42,790 nucleotides of DNA, from positions 1 through 42,790 of the forward strand of contig JAQTNK010000037.1 of assembly GCA_028713915.1 (NCBI GenBank). The letters run 5' to 3'. A program made the position numbers and the translations under genes. This document shows, one piece after another, positions 17,120 through 24,586 of this stretch. Under the pieces are notes generated by a model. It was given only the letters and a program-made list of their open reading frames with translations, ran no database searches and had not been told where the DNA came from. The DNA is from Rhodocyclaceae bacterium. GTDB lineage: Bacteria > Pseudomonadota > Gammaproteobacteria > Burkholderiales > Rhodocyclaceae. Every line of letters starts with the position of its first letter. The first letter of the stretch is position 1.

Positions 17120-17701
17120 TCAACTCACCAGGCCGAGCTGGTGCAGCACCAGGTAGCCGATGGTTCCGACGGATATGGCGATGCCATACGGCAGCGTCCC
17201 GGCCGAGGTTTTTGCGTCCAGCGCGAAGGCGTGCCGCGCCCAGGCGGCGCCGCCGAGGGCGGCGATGTTGAAGAGGGCGCGCCGCAAGGTGCCCTTCCAG
17301 ACCAGGTAGGCAAGCGAGAGCGCGCCGCCGGCCAGGAAAGTGGCCATCACCGCGCCCAGCGTCTCGGGAAAGCCGAGGAAGGCGCCGCTCATGGCCATCA
17401 GCTTGACGTCGCCGGCGCCCATGGCGCGCAGCAAGTAGAACGGCAGCACCACCGCCAGGCCGCAGGCCAGGCCTTCCAGCGCGCCGAGAAAGGCCGGCAG
17501 GGTTGTGTCGGGGACCGCCGGCACCAGCGTGTTGTAGGCCAGGCCGAGGAAGGCGCCGCCGAACACCAGCGCGTTGGGGATGCGGCCGGTGCCGTAGTCG
17601 GACCAGGCGGCGGCCAGCAGCAGCCCGATCAGCACGCCGGTGCGCGGGTCGAGGACCAGCATCGACAAGAGGTCGAGCACCGCCTTGAGTTCCGCATTCA
17701 T
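17120..17701 (-). CDS. tadV: TadV/CpaA prepilin peptidase
   Basis: The protein has 193 residues and about six membrane helices. The two aspartates of type IV prepilin peptidases are present, in AAAWSDYGTGRIPN and in the signature GAGDVK. It cleaves Flp and TadE-type prepilins at the inner membrane. The long N-terminal methylase-type domain of PilD is absent, as normal for TadV. I chose the ATG at 17701 because GGTGA lies 5 nt upstream; a GTG at 17710 would add three residues. It lies directly after the second pilin gene. Confidence 0.92.
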   Translation of the reverse strand: MNAELKAVLDLLSMLVLDPRTGVLIGLLLAAAWSDYGTGRIPNALVFGGAFLGLAYNTLVPAVPDTTLPAFLGALEGLACGLAVVLPFYLLRAMGAGDVKLMAMSGAFLGFPETLGAVMATFLAGGALSLAYLVWKGTLRRALFNIAALGGAAWARHAFALDAKTSAGTLPYGIAISVGTIGYLVLHQLGLVS

Positions 17702-17722
17702 GGCTGTCACCGTGGCTTTCGG

Positions 17723-17923
17723 CTAGCAGGCCGGTGCGCCCGCGACGGCCGTGCTGACCTGGTTGCAGACGTTCGTGTAGAGCGCGTTGAGGTTGGCGCC
17801 CACGGCAACCAGCATCGCCACGCAGACGGTGGCGATCAACGAGCCGATGAGGGCATATTCGATGGATGTCACGCCGGTCTCGTCTTCCAAAAAGCGCCTT
17901 AGCGCGAATGTCAAGTCGTTCAT
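17723..17923 (-). CDS. flp2: Flp-type pilin, second gene
   Basis: The protein has 66 residues. The prepilin has a short leader MNDLTFALRRFLEDETG, then the cleavage site G-VTSIEYALIG, with the conserved Glu-Tyr, followed by a hydrophobic helix. GGAG precedes the ATG. Flp pilins are the main subunits of the type IVb pilus. Two Cys near the C-terminus (NVCNQ and the terminal Cys) form C-x12-C, a possible disulfide loop. It is 72 nt downstream of the first pilin and differs from it in most positions outside the core. Confidence 0.93.
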   Translation of the reverse strand: MNDLTFALRRFLEDETGVTSIEYALIGSLIATVCVAMLVAVGANLNALYTNVCNQVSTAVAGAPAC

Positions 17924-17995
17924 GGTCGTCTCCGTGGTCTTGAGGTGAGCCGGAGAAGATCTCCGGCTCACACCCTCGGTGAAAATCAGGTGCTG

Positions 17996-18193
17996 TTACT
18001 TACAAAGGGCGCCGATCGGGCTCGCCAAGCAGTCTTTAACCTTGTTAAAGACGTCATTGAGGTTCGTGCCGACCGCCGTAATGGCGACGATACAAACGAT
18101 GGCGATCAGCGCCGCGATCAGGCCATACTCGACCATGGTCACGCCCTCGTCCTCGCGGACGAAACGCCCGATACCTTGAACCAGATGATTCAT
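17996..18193 (-). CDS. flp1: Flp-type pilin, first gene
   Basis: The protein has 65 residues. The leader MNHLVQGIGRFVREDEG ends at a G-VTMVEYGLIA processing site. A hydrophobic helix IAALIAIVCIVAITAVG and a short tail with two Cys (DCLASPIGALCK, C-x8-C) follow. AAGGAG lies upstream of the ATG. As first gene of the main tad operon it is probably the major pilin. The leader RNA is long, about 140 nt from the predicted promoter at 18340-18407. Confidence 0.95.
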   Translation of the reverse strand: MNHLVQGIGRFVREDEGVTMVEYGLIAALIAIVCIVAITAVGTNLNDVFNKVKDCLASPIGALCK

Positions 18194-18524
18194 GATGTTT
18201 CTCCTTGCACTCAGTGCTTGACTTGCAAATTCCCGACGTCGCGGGTCCCTATTTACCGAGCGTTGCCGGATCGCGGCGGCGCCCGATAATCCTGCCGTCA
18301 TCGACGCCGTGGCTAGGCGACGGCTACAGCTTGATTCGAAGGTTAGGGGTCCGCGACGATCCGCACATCGGAGCACCCTCCTTTTCTGGCCAGGACAAAC
18401 CTCCTAGTCAGAAGAGGCAGAACGGGCCGCGACGGCGCATGTCCCGCAGCGCTGCCGACGCTGCTGCGCTGTCGGTGCCGCAATCCCGATGCGCGTTCAT
18501 GACGAAGCCACCGATCGCGCCGGC
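18194..18524. other. Intergenic region upstream of the flp operon
   Basis: This 331-bp region has no credible gene. On the minus strand it holds promoter copy 3 (18340-18407), followed by a leader of roughly 140 nt to the first pilin ATG. The portion 18408-18524, next to the 3' end of the response regulator, shows no clear terminator with a T-tract. The open frames that cross it read through the promoter and are taken as chance. Confidence 0.6.
18340..18407 (-). promoter_or_regulatory. Shared-type promoter, copy 3 (flp operon)
   Basis: This has the same layout as the other three copies on the minus strand: CTAGGAG (18407-18401), TTTGTCCTGG, AAAGGAG (18384-18378), CCGATGTGCGG (18371-18361), 15 nt, TAACCT (18345-18340). 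The box and the -10-like hexamer match fully, while the two heptamers are diverged from TCGGGAC. The segment between the heptamers is closest to copy 4. The pilus promoter may therefore bind the activator more weakly. Confidence 0.55.
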
Positions 18525-19190
18525 TTACCGCGCCGGGCCGACGAGATCGTGCGCCATGGCGAAGCGCGCCAGTTCGAGGCGATTGCGCAGCCCCAGCTTG
18601 TCGTAGATGGCGACCAGTTCGGCGAGCACGACCGGCGTGCCCCCGGCCTCCGGCGACGGCGCCTGGCCGCGGCCGATCAGCTCGGCGATCAGGCGCCGCT
18701 CCGCCGGCGTCAGCGCGTCGACGCCGGGTGCGGCAGCGGCGTGCGGCTGATCATCCTCGTCGCCGCGCGCCTGCGGCGCCGCGATGACATCCGCATCGCC
18801 GCCCCAGAACTTGCCGCCATGCACGCAGGCGATCGCCTGCAGCACGTATTCGCCCGGTTCGTCTTTCCTGACCACGCCCATGGCGCCGAACAGCATGGCG
18901 TCCTCGTGCAGGCGGCGGTCGTGCAGGCCGGTAAGCACGAGGACGACGCCGCCGGAGCGCTGCTTGATGGCCGGGATGAACTCGATGCTGCTGCAGCCGT
19001 GCAGATCGAGGTCCAGCAGCGTGACGTCGGGATGCAGGTGGCAATACACCAGCGCCTCGTCGGCGCTGCGCACGGAGCCGACGACCGTCATGCGTGGATA
19101 CTCGCCCTGGACCAGCTTGCCCAGGCCCCACAGCATGGTGACGTTGTCATCAACCAGCAGTACGCGAATCGGCTTGCTTTCCGTGCTCAT
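18525..19190 (-). CDS. Response regulator with atypical LuxR-type C-terminus
   Basis: The protein has 221 residues and starts MSTESKPIRVLL behind AAGGGG. Residues about 8-125 form a receiver domain with intact acidic pair (LLVDDN), acceptor Asp in LLDLDLHG, Thr in VLVLTGLHD and Lys in VVRKDE. The C-terminal part starts LTPAERRLIAELIG and ends YDKLGLRNRLELARFAM like the regulator at 19355-20059. The stretch corresponding to the recognition helix (SGHTLRNH in that paralogue) is missing, replaced by a Gly/Pro-rich segment. DNA binding is therefore doubtful. It has its own copy of the shared promoter and is probably a target as well as a modulator of the pilus regulon. Confidence 0.88.
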   Translation of the reverse strand: MSTESKPIRVLLVDDNVTMLWGLGKLVQGEYPRMTVVGSVRSADEALVYCHLHPDVTLLDLDLHGCSSIEFIPAIKQRSGGVVLVLTGLHDRRLHEDAMLFGAMGVVRKDEPGEYVLQAIACVHGGKFWGGDADVIAAPQARGDEDDQPHAAAAPGVDALTPAERRLIAELIGRGQAPSPEAGGTPVVLAELVAIYDKLGLRNRLELARFAMAHDLVGPAR

Positions 19191-19245
19191 CGGCCCACCC
19201 CTTCGCGGCCTGCGCCGGGCGCAGGATGTGTTGGTCTGAGAGCAA

Positions 19246-19313
19246 AGGATAGGAAGCGGCGGCGGCGCGCGCATCGGCGCAGTGTCCCGATCTGGGCATG
19301 ACAAAGCTCCCGA
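19246..19313 (-). promoter_or_regulatory. Shared-type promoter, copy 4 (atypical response regulator)
   Basis: On the minus strand it reads TCGGGAG (19313-19307), TTTGTCATG, TCGGGAC (19290-19284), CCGATGCGCGC (19277-19267), 15 nt, TATCCT (19251-19246). The -10-like hexamer is the best TATAAT match of the four. It lies in the 164-bp gap between the two response regulator genes, 55 nt before the ATG of the downstream one. Confidence 0.68.
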
Positions 19314-19354
19314 TCGGTGCGACGCCCTGGCGCCCTGAAGGCCTTCCGGATGCG

Positions 19355-20059
19355 TCAGTGCAGCGGTCTGCCGCCGGCCGCCGCATCGCCGGCGAGGTTG
19401 TTCTCGAGCGCGAACATGACGAGCTCGAGGCGGTTCCTGACGTCGAGCTTGCGATAGATGGTGGTGAGGTGATTGCGCAAGGTATGCCCGCTCATGTGCA
19501 GGTCGCCGGCGATGACGTCGCCCTTGGCGCCGCGCTGGTCGACGATGGCGGCGACGATCTGGCGCTCCTTCGGCGTCAACGGCTCGGTCTGCTTGGCCTT
19601 GGGATCGGGGCGCTCGCCGCGGGTGAAGGCGCCCAGCACGCGGGCGAGCGTGGAGCGCTCGAGCCAGAGCTCGCCCTGATGCACGCGCTCGATGGCCTGG
19701 ATCAGGACTTCCGCCGACTCGTCCTTGCGCACGATGCCGCGCGCGCCCAGCGCGACGGCCCGCTCCAGCAGCGCGCCGTCGCGCGTGCCGGTGAGGATCA
19801 GCACTTGCGCCGCCGTCTGCGCCAGCAGCTCCGGCAGGAACTCGAGGCTGCTGCTGCCGCCCAGATCGAGGTCGAGCAGGACGATGTTGGGCGCCGCCGC
19901 GCGTATGCCGGCGAGGGCGTCGGCGCGGTTGCTCGCCTTGCCCGCCACGCGCATGCGCGGCTGCTCGCCGGCGACGAGTTTTTCGAGTCCCCACAGCACG
20001 CACTTGTGGTCGTCGACCAGGAACACGCCGATGGTCTGCTCAGTCGATGTCAGTTGCAT
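19355..20059 (-). CDS. NarL/LuxR-family response regulator
   Basis: The protein has 234 residues. The receiver domain has FLVDDHK, acceptor Asp in VLLDLDLGG, Thr in LILTGTRD and Lys in IVRKDES. The C-terminal helix-turn-helix runs LTPKERQIVAAIVDQ to SGHTLRNHLTTIYRKL, with the usual LuxR spacing. GAGG precedes the start. It lies 13 nt after the histidine kinase gene, so the two form a two-component pair. It is the best candidate to bind the four shared promoters, which lie in its neighbourhood and have the direct-repeat form expected for such regulators. That link is inference. Confidence 0.93.
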   Translation of the reverse strand: MQLTSTEQTIGVFLVDDHKCVLWGLEKLVAGEQPRMRVAGKASNRADALAGIRAAAPNIVLLDLDLGGSSSLEFLPELLAQTAAQVLILTGTRDGALLERAVALGARGIVRKDESAEVLIQAIERVHQGELWLERSTLARVLGAFTRGERPDPKAKQTEPLTPKERQIVAAIVDQRGAKGDVIAGDLHMSGHTLRNHLTTIYRKLDVRNRLELVMFALENNLAGDAAAGGRPLH

Positions 20060-20072
20060 AGAGTCCTCATGC

Positions 20073-21767
20073 TCAAAGCGGAATCGTCACCCGCACCGCC
20101 GTTCCGCCGCTCGCCTGCGGCGCCACCTCGACGCTGCCGCCGAGATGCTGCGCCCGCCGGGTCAGCGACACCGGCGTGAAACGCTGCCAGGCAGCGTCGC
20201 CCGCCCCGCCGTGATTGATGATCTGGGTGACCAGCTGGTCGTTGCTGCTGGAAAGGTTGATGGTCACTTCACGCGAACTGGTGTGGCGCCCGATATTGCT
20301 CAGGCTCTCGCCGACCATCTGCACGACTTCGGCGGTCAGCCGGTCGTTCAAGTTCACGTCCGAAAGCAGATTCACGTCGACCTTGATGCCGTAGAAGCCG
20401 TGGAAGCGTTCGACCTGCCGCCGCAAGCCCTCCATCAGCGCCGCCGCCTGGCGCTGCGCGTGGCCGCCGAGCACGCGCACGTAGCCGCGCAATTCGGCGA
20501 TGCTGTCCTGCGTCATGCGGTAGAGGTCGTCGATGTCGCCGGCCAGGGCATTGGTCGGCTCGACCTTGCGGCGCAAGGCCTCGAGGCCGAGCTTGAGGCC
20601 CAGGTAAGGCTGTATGGCACTGTCATGCAGGTCAAGGCAGATCTTCTTGCGTTCCGTCTCCGCCGCATCCGTGGCCAGGCGGTCGAGCAGCTTCACGGTT
20701 TCGACCAGCGGCACGAACTTGTCCATCGCCTGGCGCAGCAGGCAGATGTCGAAAGAGCCGAAACGGCCATGCCGCGACAGCAGGTAGAGGCGCCCGAGCA
20801 CGCCGCCGCCCAGTTCGAGCGGCACGCTGATCCAGGAACCGGCGCCGAGCGAGGATGCCAGCTCGCGGCCGGCGGCGCGTGCCGCCGCGAGTTCCGCTTC
20901 CGCGACGCCCTCGATGCGCAGCCGCGCGCCCAGGAAGCGCAGCCAGCGCGGCCGCGCGTTGGCGACGACGACGCAGCGCTCGGGCAAGGCCAGCAGGGCG
21001 TCCTCGAGCTCGGGCGCCACGGCGCGGGCCGGCGCGACATGGATGCGCGGCTCGCCGTCGGCGCCGAAGACGGCGATGCAGCGGTCGGCGCGATAGAAGT
21101 CGCGCAGCAGTTCGAGCGTCGCGGCGATCAGCCGATCCGGGCCGAAGCGCGGATTGGGCAGCCGGTTCATCTCGCCGAGCAGCACCAGGCGCTTCCTTTG
21201 CCGCGCCTCGAACCCCGCCCATAGCGCAATGGCATAGCCGAGCACCAGCAACGCCGCCGCGCGCAGCAGCACCTGCTGCCATTGGCCGGGGCCGGCGCCG
21301 CCGGCGGCCAGCAGCGCGACCAGCAGCCAGCCCGCCACGGCCGCGACCGACAGCGCCGCGCCTTCGTCGGTGCCGCGGCGCAACGACGCGACGATGATGG
21401 GGTAGATGAAGAACAGGTAGTAGTCGCTGTCGGCGCCGCCGCTCGCGGCGATGACGGCGATGCCCCAGCCGACGTCGAGCCAGTGCCAGAAGCGGGCATG
21501 CAGCAGGCTTTCGCGATACAGCACGAGGCCGTGCGCGACGGCGCTGTAGATGACATAGAGAAGGAGCAGCACGGCAAGCGCGCTTTGCCACTGCGGCGCC
21601 ACCAGCAGGCCCGACAGGGCCAGGGTGACGCGCAGCAGCGACATCAGGCGAAAGCCGAGGGCATCGAAATACGGATAGGGCTGCGCCGACTTCTCCGCGT
21701 GCAGCGGCGGCATGCCGAGAATGTTCGTGGCGAGGCTCTGGGCCGAACAGTAGGCGTTTGTTCTCAT
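20073..21767 (-). CDS. Membrane histidine kinase, HisKA_3 (NarX/DegS-like) type
   Basis: The protein has 564 residues. About six membrane helices lie between residues 45 and 188 with no sizeable periplasmic domain. A GAF-like region follows (about 200-360), then a dimerisation/phosphoacceptor helix ERKKICLDLHDSAIQPYLG (His381) and a HATPase domain with GESLSNIGRH as N-box. This architecture pairs with NarL-type regulators, as here. A signal within or near the membrane, or a ligand of the GAF-like domain, is plausible. No good ribosome site precedes the chosen ATG, and an ATG at 21716 is an alternative. The upstream 291 bp carry no copy of the shared promoter. Confidence 0.92.
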   Translation of the reverse strand: MRTNAYCSAQSLATNILGMPPLHAEKSAQPYPYFDALGFRLMSLLRVTLALSGLLVAPQWQSALAVLLLLYVIYSAVAHGLVLYRESLLHARFWHWLDVGWGIAVIAASGGADSDYYLFFIYPIIVASLRRGTDEGAALSVAAVAGWLLVALLAAGGAGPGQWQQVLLRAAALLVLGYAIALWAGFEARQRKRLVLLGEMNRLPNPRFGPDRLIAATLELLRDFYRADRCIAVFGADGEPRIHVAPARAVAPELEDALLALPERCVVVANARPRWLRFLGARLRIEGVAEAELAAARAAGRELASSLGAGSWISVPLELGGGVLGRLYLLSRHGRFGSFDICLLRQAMDKFVPLVETVKLLDRLATDAAETERKKICLDLHDSAIQPYLGLKLGLEALRRKVEPTNALAGDIDDLYRMTQDSIAELRGYVRVLGGHAQRQAAALMEGLRRQVERFHGFYGIKVDVNLLSDVNLNDRLTAEVVQMVGESLSNIGRHTSSREVTINLSSSNDQLVTQIINHGGAGDAAWQRFTPVSLTRRAQHLGGSVEVAPQASGGTAVRVTIPL

Positions 21768-22036
21768 TGTTGAGATCGCTAGTGAGTCGACAGCCAGTCG
21801 GCCTGATTGCCCCTTCCCTGAGCTGCTGACGCCAGCGTAGTCGTTGCGTATTAACGGCCGTGCATGGCCCGCCGGGCGCGGCTAGTCCATTTGGATCAGG
21901 CGATGCAGCGCGGATAGCCAGTGCGGCTATTCCGGCGCGGCGGCGTCAGGGAAAAGTGCGAATGGAGTTGGCTGCTGCGGCGGCGGGAACCGGAAGAGGA
22001 TTCCGGCCCGCTCGCGGCCCGGGGCGATGCCGCCCG

Positions 22037-22057
22037 GGCCGGCGACGGCGCCCGGCC
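22037..22057 (-). terminator. GC-rich stem-loop directly after epsL
   Basis: The arms GGCCGG (22037-22042) and CCGGCC (22052-22057) form a 6-bp stem with a 9-nt loop, starting two bases after the epsL stop codon. No T-tract follows, so it may be only a weak or Rho-assisted end. Confidence 0.25.
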
Positions 22058-22058
22058 G

Positions 22059-23282
22059 TCAGAAGGTGAAGCGGGCGTTGATGCTGACGACGTTGGCCGA
22101 GTAGTCGGCGAGCGGGATGTTCGAGGAACGCGTCTCGTGCAGGCCCGTCAGCAGCAGGAACAGCGAACGCAGCGGCTGGTAGGACAGCGACGTCGAGAAG
22201 GAATGCACGTGGTCGACGCGGCCGGCGAAGCCGCCCAGGTCGCCGAGGTAATCCCTGACGTTGGAATCGACGCTCGCCGACAGGTGCACCTTTTCGGTGA
22301 CGGCGTAGCTCGGCGTCAGCGAGACGCCGGTGATGCGCACGATGCTGGTCTGGACATCCTCGGACGTGCTGATGTCCCGTTGCGCGACGGCGCCCAGCGT
22401 GAATTTCCCGGTGGCCAGCCAGTCGTAGGCGGCGCGGTAGGTGGTGCCGCTGAAGTCGCGCTGCGGCTGCTGGTCGAAATCGCGGCGCACGCGATCGATG
22501 CGCCCGGCAAAGTGCGACTTGCCGGTGAGGGTCCAATCCACCGTCGCGCCGACGCTGCGCTGGACGTAGTCGTTGTCGATCAGCGCCGCGCCGACCGGTT
22601 CGAGGTTGGGATAATGGCCGTCGTCCTGCCGGTACTCGGCACCGAGCCTGTTGTTGGCGGTCGAGATGTAGGCGAAGCCGAGATTGGCGCTGCGCACGTC
22701 GACGTCGTCGATCTGGCGCAAAGCCAGGCCGTTGCGCTGGGTCAGGTCCGCCAGCCCCGCCTGCAATTCCCAGTTGCTGGCGAGCCGGTAGACGGCGGTG
22801 CCGGACAGCTGCTTGGTCTTCAGCGGGTTGGCGGTGGTGAGGCCGACGCCGACGAAGTTGTTGAACGACGCCAGCGTGTCCGTTTCGGTGTAGCCCAAGT
22901 GGCCGTTCCACTGGTCGCCGCCCTGCCACAGCCAATTCAGCCGCTCGTTGCGATCGAGGTGATTGAGGCCGGAAAAGCGGTTGTAGCGCACCTGGCTCCA
23001 GTCGGCGCCGGCCTGAAAGCGCTGGCGGCTGACCGGCGTGTCGAGATTGATGCCGAGGGTAGTGGCGTGGAAGGTGTCGCCTTTGTCGGGCGTCGGGTCG
23101 TTGCCCGAAAGCCGGAAGACGTTACTGTCGGAGGTCACCGTTTCGCCGACGGACACTTGCAGCCGATCGTCCCAGAACGCCGACGCGCTCGACGCCGCCG
23201 CGAGCAGCGCTGCCGCGACAACCGTCATGCGCAATCCCGAGCTGTCGCCAGCCGCAGCCACCCTACGCAGTTTCAATTCCAT
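22059..23282 (-). CDS. epsL: EpsL-family outer-membrane beta-barrel protein
   Basis: The protein has 407 residues. The start MELKLRRVAAAG has GGGAG upstream. A signal peptide ends near ASSASA-F (about residue 35). The mature protein is a run of alternating hydrophobic strands with frequent aromatic ends and terminates in NARFTF, the terminal Phe typical of outer-membrane barrels. The opening DDRLQVSVGETVTSDSNVFRLS is typical of the EpsL family of exopolysaccharide operons. Its function is presumed to be in polymer export or outer-membrane anchoring. It is 201 bp downstream of epsA on the same strand. Confidence 0.82.
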   Translation of the reverse strand: MELKLRRVAAAGDSSGLRMTVVAAALLAAASSASAFWDDRLQVSVGETVTSDSNVFRLSGNDPTPDKGDTFHATTLGINLDTPVSRQRFQAGADWSQVRYNRFSGLNHLDRNERLNWLWQGGDQWNGHLGYTETDTLASFNNFVGVGLTTANPLKTKQLSGTAVYRLASNWELQAGLADLTQRNGLALRQIDDVDVRSANLGFAYISTANNRLGAEYRQDDGHYPNLEPVGAALIDNDYVQRSVGATVDWTLTGKSHFAGRIDRVRRDFDQQPQRDFSGTTYRAAYDWLATGKFTLGAVAQRDISTSEDVQTSIVRITGVSLTPSYAVTEKVHLSASVDSNVRDYLGDLGGFAGRVDHVHSFSTSLSYQPLRSLFLLLTGLHETRSSNIPLADYSANVVSINARFTF

Positions 23283-23483
23283 GATGCTCCCGTCGCAATT
23301 GGATACCCGATGCCCGCAGCCGGGCCGTGCCGTTTCCCAAGTTAGCCGACCGATTGCCACCGGGAGCGCCGAGAAGGCCGCGAATCCACCAGCAATTCGG
23401 CGCTTCGGCGCATGTCATCCGGTTCCGGTCGTGCGAGCAGCATTATGCCGCGTAACGCCCGCGGTGTGTGCTTCGTGCGGCGA

Positions 23484-24335
23484 TCAGCAGGAAAGGATGT
23501 GCAGGCTGAACGCCTTGCCGACGGCCTGCGCCCGGTTCTGCACGTTCAGCCGGCGCAGGATTTCCTGGACGTGGTTCTTCACCGTCAGCGGACTGATGCC
23601 GAGGATCAACCCGATCTCGATGTTGCTCTTGCCCAGATAAACCCATTTCAGGACCTCGCGCTCGCGCTCGGTCAGCAGGTCGCGCGCGCCGGCATGCGCG
23701 TCGGCATGCGCGCCCGCTTCGCCCGACAGGCTGACCTTGGTGCGCACCCAGGCGGCATGCAGGAACGGCACCAGGATCTCGACCAGGCGCGTGCGCCGCG
23801 GATTGGCGTCGACCGCGCTGCCGGCGAAGATGAAGAAGCTCGTCATGCGGCCGCTGGTGTCATAAGTGCCGTGCGCGACGAGGCGGCTGGCGCCGATGCG
23901 CGCGAATTCGCGCGACAGCGCGCTCTCCGGCGCGAGCCCGGCGGCATCGAGCGCCAGCGGCTGATAGAGGTTTTCTTCCCATTCCCTGACCAGCCTTTCG
24001 CCCAGGCCGGGCTCCTGGATGTACAGCCGGTCGAACGGCTCCGCTTCGGCGGCGGCGGTGGAGAAGCTCTCGACCAGGGACAGGTTGCCGTCGCCGCCGC
24101 GCAGCGAACAGATCAGGATCTCGTGCGGGATCAGGTTCTGCAGCAGCCCCTGCGTCCAGCTGAAGAAATGATGGCTCGTATAGACGCGCAGCGAGGCCTC
24201 GATGTTTAGCGCAACGGCTTCCAGTTCCGCGGCGTCGAGCGGCCCCCAGTCGCCGGGAGCCGCGTGATGGCCATTTACGGGGCCGAGGGGCGCCAACTGC
24301 AGCGGCGCGTGCAATTTCGTGTTCTTGAGTTCCAT
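23484..24335 (-). CDS. epsA: EpsA, LuxR-type regulator of the exopolysaccharide locus
   Basis: The protein has 283 residues. The N-terminal 200 residues are a family-specific sensor-like domain (including HHFFSWTQGLLQNLIPHEILIC). The LuxR helix-turn-helix lies at about 219-275 (LTEREREVLKWVYLGKSN, ISPLTVKNHVQEIL). No receiver Asp pocket is present, so control is by another signal. Proteins of this family (EpsA of PEP-CTERM/exosortase-type Eps loci) control eps genes. It is divergent from epsB, and the 251-bp gap contains an inverted repeat (24376-24396) suitable as operator. GGGAGAG precedes the start. Confidence 0.88.
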   Translation of the reverse strand: MELKNTKLHAPLQLAPLGPVNGHHAAPGDWGPLDAAELEAVALNIEASLRVYTSHHFFSWTQGLLQNLIPHEILICSLRGGDGNLSLVESFSTAAAEAEPFDRLYIQEPGLGERLVREWEENLYQPLALDAAGLAPESALSREFARIGASRLVAHGTYDTSGRMTSFFIFAGSAVDANPRRTRLVEILVPFLHAAWVRTKVSLSGEAGAHADAHAGARDLLTEREREVLKWVYLGKSNIEIGLILGISPLTVKNHVQEILRRLNVQNRAQAVGKAFSLHILSC

Positions 24336-24375
24336 GGTCCGTCTCTCCCGGCAATTGGCGTCGACGCATGAATAT

Positions 24376-24396
24376 CAAGCACATGTGAAATGCTTG
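24376..24396. promoter_or_regulatory. Inverted repeat in the epsA-epsB divergent region
   Basis: The arms are CAAGCA (24376-24381) and TGCTTG (24391-24396), separated by 9 bp, with perfect arms in a locally A+T-richer patch. It lies 41 bp upstream of the epsA start and about 190 bp from epsB. LuxR-type proteins bind such symmetric sites, so this is a candidate EpsA operator. Confidence 0.45.
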
Positions 24397-24586
24397 TGAA
24401 GTGGCGCCGCCGAGGTGCCTTCGACCGGGCGCCAGCGCCGGCCGCGCGGCCCGTCGGCAGGAGCGCTAGGCCGAACGAGCTAGCGGATTCGCCGGCCGGT
24501 TCATCATCGGCGCCTGCCGTCGGCAATAGATTGGCCGGGAACAGGAAACCGGCGGAGAAAGTCCGCCCCATTCCCGGGTCGCAATC

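Noticed and set aside
21768-22058. A small gene in the 291-bp gap upstream of the membrane kinase
   Set aside because: The short frames here have no ribosome site, no recognisable motif and overlap epsL in mirror frames. The gap shows only G+C-rich sequence and the stem-loop after epsL.
24336-24586. A copy of the tad-type promoter or a sigma-54 promoter upstream of epsA/epsB
   Set aside because: No TCGGGAC repeats, CCGATGTGCGG box or TGGCAC-N5-TTGC pattern could be found by eye.
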